Origin: Stenotrophomonas daejeonensis
GTDB taxonomy: Bacteria > Pseudomonadota > Gammaproteobacteria > Xanthomonadales > Xanthomonadaceae
Assembly (NCBI RefSeq): GCF_001431505.1
Contig: NZ_LDJP01000054.1
Span: 1 to 37,662 of the forward strand
DNA: 37,662 nucleotides
Reading direction: 5' to 3'
The position numbers were made by a program, and so were the translations under genes. Numbering within the stretch: the stretch's first letter is position 1; each line of letters begins with the position of its first letter. Shown in pieces: positions 10,233-15,889 of this stretch. Under the pieces are notes generated by a model. It had not been told where the DNA came from, ran no database searches, and saw only the letters and a program-made list of their open reading frames with translations.

Positions 10233-11498
10233 TCAACGGAACTCGAACAGCTCGCGGTGCAGGCGCTCTTCCGCCACGCCTGTTTCACGCATCAACTGGC
10301 GTACCTGCCTGAGCAGTCCGGCGGGACCACAGAAATGGATCGTCGGCGCCGATTTGCCGTGTCCCTCAACCGACTGTGCGAAGCGTTTGCGGAACCCGGC
10401 ATCGCCCGGGCCGCTGGCGATCTCGACCAGCTCGACCCCGCGCCGCGCGGCCAGCCCCTGCAGATCCAGCACCTCCGGAAGCTCACGTCCCGACGTGTAG
10501 AAGTGGAAGAAGGTCACCCGCTCCAGCCCGACCGCATCGGCATCCTGCAGCCAGGAAATGAACGGTGTCACGCCGACGCCGCCGGCAATCCAGATTTCCG
10601 GGCCATCACCCGGCTCCCGCAGGAAACGGCCGAACGGTGCATATACCTCCGCCAGCAAGCCTGGCCTTGCCTCGCGCACCAACCGCTCGGTGTAGTCGCC
10701 CAGGGCACGTACCATGAAGGCGATGCCTCCATCGGTGCGTCCCGCGCTGGCAATGGTGAAGGGGTGCGGCTCACGCAGGCCGTCCTGCTCGAATGACAGG
10801 AAGGCGAACTGGCCGGGCTGGAACGGAATCGCCTTCCCCTCCGGCCGCAGCTGCAGATAGACCGCGTTGCCGGTCGAGGACACGGCATCCAGCCGGTAGC
10901 GCGCATGCCGCGACCACAGCGGATACAACAGCAGCTTGTAGAACGCCGCCGCCACGCCGAGCAGCGACAGCAGTGCCAGCCACACGCCGGCCGGGCTGCC
11001 CAGCACGATGGGCGACTTGAAGCTGAGCCAGTGCGCGATCACGATCAGGAACAGTGGCCCCGACAACCTGTGCCACCAGCGCCAGCTGCGATAAGGGATC
11101 TTGCGGTTCAGTGCCAGCAGCACGATCAGCATTATCGCCACGAAGCTGAGCTGGCGAACGAGGCGCGTCACTGGTCCGGGCAGGGCCAGGATCGGCGCCA
11201 CCTCCCACTCCTGCACACCGGCCTTGAATACCAGATGTATCGAGGCGAACACGAGCGTCCACACACCCAGCCACTTGTGCGTCTCGTAGACGCGGTCCAG
11301 GCCATCGAACAGCGACTCGACGGCCTTCCAGCGCGCACCGAGCACCGCGGCCAGCGCCATCAGCGAAACCGCGGTGACGCCCGAGCCCAGGCTGAGCATG
11401 GCCATTGTCGGCCAGGTGCCGCGGGGAACCGCCAATGCCGGCAGTAGGAAGCCGGCCATCACCACGGGAATGATCAGTGAGCGCGACCCCAGCCGCAT
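10233..11498 (-). CDS. Ferric-reductase-like membrane flavoprotein (NOX/FRE superfamily)
   Basis: A 421-residue integral membrane oxidoreductase. About six transmembrane helices (residues 8-200) carry two histidine pairs (H74/H88 and H143/H156) placed to ligate two stacked hemes, as in ferric reductase-like transmembrane domains. A cytoplasmic FAD-binding FR-type domain follows, with HPFTIAS at 245-251, then an NAD(P)-binding domain with GGVGVTP at 306-312 and CGP at 390-392. It would pass electrons from NAD(P)H through FAD and heme across the membrane to an unknown acceptor such as ferric iron or oxygen. Start is the ATG at 11498. It stands alone, next to lower-GC sequence, so its substrate cannot be inferred from neighbours. 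Confidence 0.88.
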   Translation of the reverse strand: MRLGSRSLIIPVVMAGFLLPALAVPRGTWPTMAMLSLGSGVTAVSLMALAAVLGARWKAVESLFDGLDRVYETHKWLGVWTLVFASIHLVFKAGVQEWEVAPILALPGPVTRLVRQLSFVAIMLIVLLALNRKIPYRSWRWWHRLSGPLFLIVIAHWLSFKSPIVLGSPAGVWLALLSLLGVAAAFYKLLLYPLWSRHARYRLDAVSSTGNAVYLQLRPEGKAIPFQPGQFAFLSFEQDGLREPHPFTIASAGRTDGGIAFMVRALGDYTERLVREARPGLLAEVYAPFGRFLREPGDGPEIWIAGGVGVTPFISWLQDADAVGLERVTFFHFYTSGRELPEVLDLQGLAARRGVELVEIASGPGDAGFRKRFAQSVEGHGKSAPTIHFCGPAGLLRQVRQLMRETGVAEERLHRELFEFR

Positions 11499-11902
11499 GA
11501 CGAACCCCAGTCATTTTCAATGGACGAGATGAGTATGACCGCTTGTGGCTCAATCGAACTGATCGAAATCAAACGCCGGGATCCACGGTGCGCTTGGCGA
11601 GTCATCAATGGCCATGACAAGGGGTTTCGCTACCTGGCATGACGACCCCATCGACGCAACCGCGACGGCTGCGCTCCCGGCCAGGCGGCAAGGGTGTACG
11701 CCACTGCGCCGGCGTGCAGACCGACACGTCGCCCGGGATGGCTGACGAAGGAGCCCGCGCTTTATGCGCCCCCCGCCAGGACGACGCCCTGCGCTGGCAG
11801 GGCGGTGCCCCGCGGCAGCTTACGGGTACTGTCGATCCGCGCCGTCCGCACGCCGATCGCGCGTGGGACGGGTGGAGCCGCGGATGTGGCGCTTCAGGTG
11901 TC
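11499..11902. other. Intergenic segment left of the insertion sequence
   Basis: Holds the upstream region of the ferric-reductase-like gene and about 260 bases adjoining the IS. No complete gene is supported. A short leftward open frame (11762 to the IS edge) may be the tail of a gene cut by the IS; it is listed separately. Confidence 0.4.
11762..11899 (-). pseudogene. Possible 3' remnant of a gene interrupted at the IS edge
   Basis: On the minus strand a frame of about 45 codons runs from a TGA at the IS boundary to a TAA at 11762. It has high GC at third positions and gives a plausible C-terminal tail including RAIGVRTARIDSTRKLP. No start codon with a ribosome site is seen, and the matching 5' part is not found on the other side of the IS. 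It could equally be chance; I recognise no family. Confidence 0.25.
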
Positions 11903-11911
11903 AGAGCCCGT

Positions 11912-12388
11912 TCAAAGTCTTCGGAGCAGAAGCGCCAAGAATGCGAGATGGATGAGTTGCAAGCTCGTGTTGAGCTTGCGCTCGCAGTTCTTCCACAAGC
12001 GCCGATTCTTCTCCAGCCAAGCGAAGCTGCGCTCGACGATCCAACGTTTGGGCATGACATTGAAGGTATGCAGTTCGCTGCGCTTGGCAATCTGGACGGC
12101 AGTGTGTTCGCCCAGAATGTCTCGTACCCCCTGGGCGAACGGCTGGCCGGTGTAGCCGCTGTCGCATAGCAGGCTTTGCACCTGCGGCAGCGCCGCCTTG
12201 CAGCGTGCAAGCGCGATCAAGGCGCCTTTGCGATCGGTCACTTCGGCCGTGGTCACCGACACCGCGTGCGGCAACCCCTGTGTGTCCACCGCAATGTGCC
12301 GCTTGATCCCCGACACCTTCTTGCCGGCGTCATAGCCCTTCTGGCCCGCTGTGTCGCTGTTCTTCACGCTCTGCGTGTCCACGATCAA
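11912..12388 (-). CDS. IS5-family transposase, C-terminal DDE part (orfB)
   Basis: Encodes the catalytic half of a DDE transposase in 158 residues. The three acidic signatures are visible: the Asp in IVDTQSVK at the N-terminus, the Asp in LLCDSGYTG, and the Glu in IVERSFAWLEKNRRLWKNCER. Its own first start is only a TTG, and the frame is open upstream to the A-run at 12441-12446, where it continues the orfA protein sense (KNQVGAARER). It is therefore probably made as a fusion with orfA or is now dead. The frame relationship demands a +1 shift or loss of one A. Confidence 0.85.
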   Translation of the reverse strand: MIVDTQSVKNSDTAGQKGYDAGKKVSGIKRHIAVDTQGLPHAVSVTTAEVTDRKGALIALARCKAALPQVQSLLCDSGYTGQPFAQGVRDILGEHTAVQIAKRSELHTFNVMPKRWIVERSFAWLEKNRRLWKNCERKLNTSLQLIHLAFLALLLRRL

Positions 12389-12707
12389 GAACGTGCTGCA
12401 GGCGCTGCGCCCCTGTCTCTCGCGGGCCGCGCCAACCTGATTTTTTGAGCGCCCGCTCCAGCAGGCTCACTCCTTCATCATCCACTTCGCTCCAGATCTG
12501 GAAGTACGCGTGGACCGTGCGCCACTTCGGGAACGATTCGGGCAGCATCCGCCATTGGCAGCCGCTCCGAAGCAGGTACAGCACTGCGCAGAACACCTCG
12601 TACAGGTCCACTTTGCGAGGTGCGGTCTTCTTGCGCGCACTTTCCAGTAGCGGACGGACTTGCTCGAACTGCTCACGGCTGATGTCACTTGGATAGCGCG
12701 GTCTCAT
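12330..12707 (-). CDS. IS5-family transposase, N-terminal part (orfA)
   Basis: A 125-residue product starting at ATG 12707 (MRPRYPSDISREQFEQV). It has the conserved IS5-type N-terminal domain with the helix-turn-helix-like DLYEVFCAVLYLLRSGCQWRMLP and FPKWRTVHAYFQIW. After the run of six A residues (minus strand, 12446-12441) the frame departs from family similarity and ends in a meaningless tail. With five A residues the two frames would fuse into one normal transposase. This is either programmed slippage or an inactivating one-base insertion. Confidence 0.8.
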   Translation of the reverse strand: MRPRYPSDISREQFEQVRPLLESARKKTAPRKVDLYEVFCAVLYLLRSGCQWRMLPESFPKWRTVHAYFQIWSEVDDEGVSLLERALKKSGWRGPRETGAQRLQHVLDRGHAEREEQRHSGPEGL

Positions 12708-12881
12708 CCCTCCAGCATCAGACAAATCGCCGAAACTTTGAACAGGCTCTAAAGCCGTCTTTTGAATTGGCCGGCCTGACTTATTCGACTCATCCTGCTT
12801 CATCCGGGAGAAAAGCCATGGGCTCATTGCCGGCTTTCAGCCAGAAGCGAACCATCGCTTGGGAGAACATCGCATCCTCTT

Positions 12882-13502
12882 TTACTCCAGCCGGACGTCC
12901 AGCCCCAGTACCTCCGCGATCACAATGGTCTGGTCGATCGTGATGATCGCTCCCTTCAGGTTGGCACTATCCGGCTTGATCGCACCCAAGTCCGTTCCGC
13001 GAAGATCGCACCCACTGAAGTCCACGCTGTGAAGCCAAGCCCCGGATAGATCGACGTCACAGATCGAGCTCCCTTGGCAACGGGCACCGGTCAGGTCAGC
13101 CTCCCGCAGTCGCGTTCCGGAAAATGACGCTCGACGCAGGTCTGCCCCCGGCAAACCTACGAAACCCCAATCCCCTTCGATCACATTCATGTGATCGAAC
13201 TGACAGCCATTGAACATGCTTCCGACAAATTTGCATGCCGTGAATCGACTGTCAAAAAAATTGCACGAGGTGAAAGTACAGTTCACAAATGCGGCTTCGT
13301 CGTGGACCGAAGCATTGAAGCGAGCGCGACGGAACATGCATTCATTGAAAACGGCGCCGAAATTCTCCAACTCCGTCAAATCGAGATCGACGAATAGCAC
13401 CCCCTGAAATTTCTCCCGAAAGAGCTTCCGCCCATACCAGTCGGCCCCAGCGATGGTGGTTTCCGTTGCCGGTGCCTGTTCGCCGTATTTTCGCTCTGCC
13501 AT
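12882..13502 (-). CDS. Qnr-like pentapeptide repeat protein
   Basis: A 206-residue pentapeptide-repeat protein. From about residue 35 to 180 it is made of A(D/N)LXX-type repeats such as CTFTS, CNFFD, ADLRR, ASFSG, ADLTG, VDLSG and VDFSG, which should fold as a right-handed quadrilateral beta-helix. The C-terminal end (NLKGAI, then a helix with VIAEVLGLDV) matches the build of Qnr and MfpA proteins, which have about 215 residues and bind DNA gyrase by mimicking DNA. The start is ATG 13502, with GAAGG six bases upstream. It adjoins the IS and is relatively rich in AT-ending codons for the window. Gyrase binding is an inference; many pentapeptide proteins have other or unknown roles. Confidence 0.8.
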   Translation of the reverse strand: MAERKYGEQAPATETTIAGADWYGRKLFREKFQGVLFVDLDLTELENFGAVFNECMFRRARFNASVHDEAAFVNCTFTSCNFFDSRFTACKFVGSMFNGCQFDHMNVIEGDWGFVGLPGADLRRASFSGTRLREADLTGARCQGSSICDVDLSGAWLHSVDFSGCDLRGTDLGAIKPDSANLKGAIITIDQTIVIAEVLGLDVRLE

Positions 13503-13640
13503 TGAATGCCTTCGTTCCTCATGATTGGCACGATCCGCGACTACGTCCCGGTGCACTCAGGCTGCTCCATCCCAGAAAGCCAAGCCTAGTGAGCTCCGAG
13601 CCCGATGACGTCTGCCCATTGTCACCCGAGGTGCACCCGA

Positions 13641-14039
13641 TTAGGCCGGCTTGAGCACCATCAATACCGCAACCGCAAGGAACAAGCCCCCCTTGATTCC
13701 CGCCTGCAGCACCGTTCGCCCGGCCATCATGTCCGGCAGGACTCGGTCGGACAGCCCGTCCCAGGCAAGGCCAGTCACGATCAATGCGATCGAGCCGGCC
13801 AGCCAAGGTGAGCGAAGAAGCGGCCAGCCGCCCAGCATCGCAGTGAGCCAGAAGCCCGAAGCCACGAGCGCCCAGCCGCTGATCGATATCTGGCGGTCGA
13901 TGGTCCCCACCAATACTGCACGCTGTTCCGGTGACGAATTACGCATCAGCCAGTGCAGCGTCGGAAGGGAAACCATCATGCCTACAGATGTAATCGCCGC
14001 CACCACGTGGAGTGCTTTCAGCATCAGGTAACTATTCAT
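13641..14039 (-). CDS. DUF2269-type small integral membrane protein
   Basis: A 132-residue protein with four predicted transmembrane helices (about 5-25, 50-70, 78-98 and 110-130) and short loops. The N-terminal LKALHVVAAITSVGMMV with its histidine resembles DUF2269 family proteins, whose function is unknown. Its ATG lies inside the end of the cupin gene (8-base overlap, 14032-14039), so translation is probably coupled to the cupin. The annotated frame could extend upstream, but that would run through the cupin gene antiphase and has no family similarity. Confidence 0.75.
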   Translation of the reverse strand: MNSYLMLKALHVVAAITSVGMMVSLPTLHWLMRNSSPEQRAVLVGTIDRQISISGWALVASGFWLTAMLGGWPLLRSPWLAGSIALIVTGLAWDGLSDRVLPDMMAGRTVLQAGIKGGLFLAVAVLMVLKPA

Positions 14040-14535
14040 GCGGCACCGCCCAGTAGTCGGCGGTTCGTTCGCGGTGCGCGACAATGTCGAAAGGCGGGAC
14101 ACCATGTGCGTGCGCTTTGTACTGGCCGGTGTCCGGGTATTCGACGATGTCCGGCGAGACATTCGTGCCGATGGCCAGATACCGAAGTTCCACGGTGCCT
14201 GTATTCCGAATCTGATGTGCGGTCTCGGGCCCGCCCGCGGGACAAGCGATGAGGTCTCCTTCACGAATGGGCCAAGCCTCGGCACCGTAACGTAGTTCGC
14301 CTGCACCAGTTATCACGTAAAAGAGTTCGTCGTTGTTGCGGTGCGAGTGGAACGGGAACGCCCGCATACCTGGGGCCAGTGCGATCAGGTTGGTCGCAAG
14401 CCCGGTTACCCCCTGCGGGCCGCCAAGTTGCGCCAGGCGTGGAGCGTAATGCACAGCGGCAGGGCCAGTCGGTGCGTAAGGGGTCGGGAGCGGGCTGACA
14501 TCAAGGTCAGGGACATGAAAGATGGGGGGACGCAT
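14032..14535 (-). CDS. Single-domain cupin protein
   Basis: A 167-residue protein with one cupin beta-barrel. The first metal motif is FHSHRNNDELFYVITGAGELRYG (H63, H65, E70) and the second holds H107 in AHQIRNTG, giving a likely three-His/one-Glu metal site. The fold is shared by dioxygenases, isomerases and sugar-binding proteins, so the reaction cannot be named. The start at ATG 14535 is followed by a Pro-rich lead-in. It forms a pair with the downstream DUF2269 gene and is divergent from a LysR regulator 88 bases away, which is its likely regulator. Confidence 0.8.
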   Translation of the reverse strand: MRPPIFHVPDLDVSPLPTPYAPTGPAAVHYAPRLAQLGGPQGVTGLATNLIALAPGMRAFPFHSHRNNDELFYVITGAGELRYGAEAWPIREGDLIACPAGGPETAHQIRNTGTVELRYLAIGTNVSPDIVEYPDTGQYKAHAHGVPPFDIVAHRERTADYWAVPHE

Positions 14536-14589
14536 ACGAAGCCTGCATGTTGAAGGGCACAGCTTCGCTTGAAACGGAGTTGAAAGAAA

Positions 14590-14617
14590 TTGTCAAAAAC
14601 CGTCATCCGGCTAAACT
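14590..14617 (+). promoter_or_regulatory. Candidate sigma70 promoter for the LysR gene
   Basis: TTGTCA (14590-14595), a 16-base spacer and TAAACT (14612-14617) form a plausible -35/-10 pair. The expected start of transcription would fall at or next to the ATG at 14624, implying a leaderless mRNA. That fits the absence of a Shine-Dalgarno. The same 88-base gap must also hold the promoter of the cupin gene. Confidence 0.45.
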
Positions 14618-14623
14618 TTTTTG

Positions 14624-15520
14624 ATGACGACACATACCCCGCATTGGGACGACGCTCGGGCGCTGCTGGCCGTATTGCGGGCGGGAAGCCTGCTTGCAGC
14701 TGCGCGCACTCTGGGAGTGACGCAACCGACCGTCCGGCGTCGCATCGAGTCACTTGAGGCGGCATTGGGCATGCCGCTATTTACTCGTGGCAATGCAACC
14801 CTGGTCCCTACTGAAACAGCGCTTGGCCTGCGCAGGCATCTCGAAGCGATGGAACGCGCCGCTGCAGCATTCCAGCGCGGCGCGAGTGCGGATGCCACCT
14901 CGCCTGGCGGACGCGTTCGCGTGACGACAAGCGAAATGCTGGGAGTGGAATTCCTGCCCTCGCTCTTGGCCTCCCTCCACGAGCGCCTGGAGACCATCGA
15001 GGTAGAACTCTCATTGACGGACCGCATTGAGGATCTGGTCGAGCACGGAGCCGACATCGCGCTACGTACCATGCGGCCCGAGCAGGCGCCGGTAATTGCA
15101 CGCCGAGTCGGCGTGATTCGAGTCGGGCTGTTTGCTGCGCCGGAGTTGATTGAGCACCGCGGCACGCCGCCAGATCTGGAAGCACTGACAGCGTGGCCTC
15201 TCGTCACGCCAGACCGCTCGGCGAAGGACTGGGCCAAGCTGCACCTTCACGGTTTCCCGGCTGACGCCACGGGCGTACTTCGAACGGACAACCACTTGGC
15301 GCAACTGGCTGCCGTGCGAGCAGGCATTGGGATTGGGCCTTGCCACTGCACGATTGCACGGCGCGACGGGCTCGTTTCCGTGCTCGAAGAAGCTTTCGGC
15401 TTTGAACTTGAGCTTTGGCTGGCGATGCCCGAGAGCCTGCGATCAGTGCACCGCATCACGGCCGCATACCGTCATCTGGGTGATGCACTGGAAACGGCTC
15501 TCGGGAGCTTCCAGCGCTAG
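14624..15520 (+). CDS. LysR-family transcriptional regulator
   Basis: A 298-residue regulator with an N-terminal winged helix-turn-helix (about residues 8-65, ARTLGVTQPTVRRRIESLE). The C-terminal substrate-binding domain spans about 90-290. The HTH variant with TQPTVRRRIESLEAALG resembles the LysR subgroup that often controls a divergent neighbour. I took the ATG at 14624; a TTG three bases earlier is also possible. No Shine-Dalgarno is visible, and the promoter position suggests a leaderless transcript. The divergent cupin-DUF2269 pair is the most likely target. The inducer is unknown. Confidence 0.88.
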   Translation: MTTHTPHWDDARALLAVLRAGSLLAAARTLGVTQPTVRRRIESLEAALGMPLFTRGNATLVPTETALGLRRHLEAMERAAAAFQRGASADATSPGGRVRVTTSEMLGVEFLPSLLASLHERLETIEVELSLTDRIEDLVEHGADIALRTMRPEQAPVIARRVGVIRVGLFAAPELIEHRGTPPDLEALTAWPLVTPDRSAKDWAKLHLHGFPADATGVLRTDNHLAQLAAVRAGIGIGPCHCTIARRDGLVSVLEEAFGFELELWLAMPESLRSVHRITAAYRHLGDALETALGSFQR

Positions 15521-15618
15521 CGTGCACCAAGAAGCAGATTGCACACCAGGTGCCAGCGGCTTCCGTCCCGGGTCATGGCGGGCAAGTCCATCCATTGACA
15601 ACCTCCAAGACCTGGCAC

Positions 15619-15762
15619 ATGCACTACGACGAGCGCCGCAGCGAGCAGATCATCGGCGGGGTGGTGCCCATCGCTTGTCCGGGCGCTGGCTTGAGCGACA
15701 CATTGCAGGTGACGGTCGGCAATGAGTCATTGCTGATCAACCGCGGCACGGGCGACGACTGA
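15619..15762 (+). CDS. Orphan small ORF, 47 residues, function unknown
   Basis: A short frame with strongly GC-biased third positions, suggesting real coding. The product starts MHYDERRSEQIIGG and continues with VVPIACPGAGL and a polar C-terminal half ending in GDD. The frame is open upstream to a GTG at 15550 and a TTG at 15595, neither with a good ribosome site, so it may instead be the tail of a decayed gene. The GG before VVPIACPG recalls a double-glycine leader, but no transporter or modification gene is nearby. I recognise no family. The remaining parts of 15521-15889 hold only the shared terminator at 15835. Confidence 0.4.
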   Translation: MHYDERRSEQIIGGVVPIACPGAGLSDTLQVTVGNESLLINRGTGDD

Positions 15763-15834
15763 CCTGTGCGAGGGTGTTCAACAACCAACACACGCCGCTG
15801 GCTTGCCATAACGCAATCCACCAACACGCGAAAC

Positions 15835-15862
15835 GAAGAAGCCCGCTCGCGCGGGCTTCTTC
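15835..15862. terminator. Bidirectional terminator between small ORF and S9 peptidase
   Basis: Perfect 12-bp stem GAAGAAGCCCGC/GCGGGCTTCTTC with a TCGC loop. It lies 27 bases beyond the stop of the leftward peptidase gene and 72 bases after the small rightward ORF. T-rich ends are built into both arms, so it can end transcription from both sides. Confidence 0.8.
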
Positions 15863-15889
15863 GTGCTGCTCGATCAATCCGCCATCAAC

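Larger units (their letters stand above)
11903..12750 (-). mobile_element. IS5-family insertion sequence (about 0.85 kb)
   Basis: Imperfect terminal inverted repeats bound the element: AGAGCCCGTTCAAAGTCTTCGG at the left (11903-11924) against AGAGCCTGTTCAAAGTTTCGG read inward from the right (12750). They differ by one substitution and one missing base. Inside are two overlapping leftward frames for a DDE transposase. Size, termini and split transposase fit the IS5 family (IS427- or IS1031-like groups). The immediately flanking triplets, TCA on the left and TAA on the right, are TNA-like but not identical, so a clean target duplication is not visible. Confidence 0.85.

Noticed and set aside
9621..10796. 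A 391-codon plus-strand frame over the gene-poor stretch and the ferric-reductase-like gene
   Set aside because: Half of it is antisense to a clear flavoprotein; the other half has no domain or codon bias.
11639..12169. Plus-strand open frame crossing the left end of the IS
   Set aside because: It spans the IS boundary and is antisense to the transposase; no coding signs.
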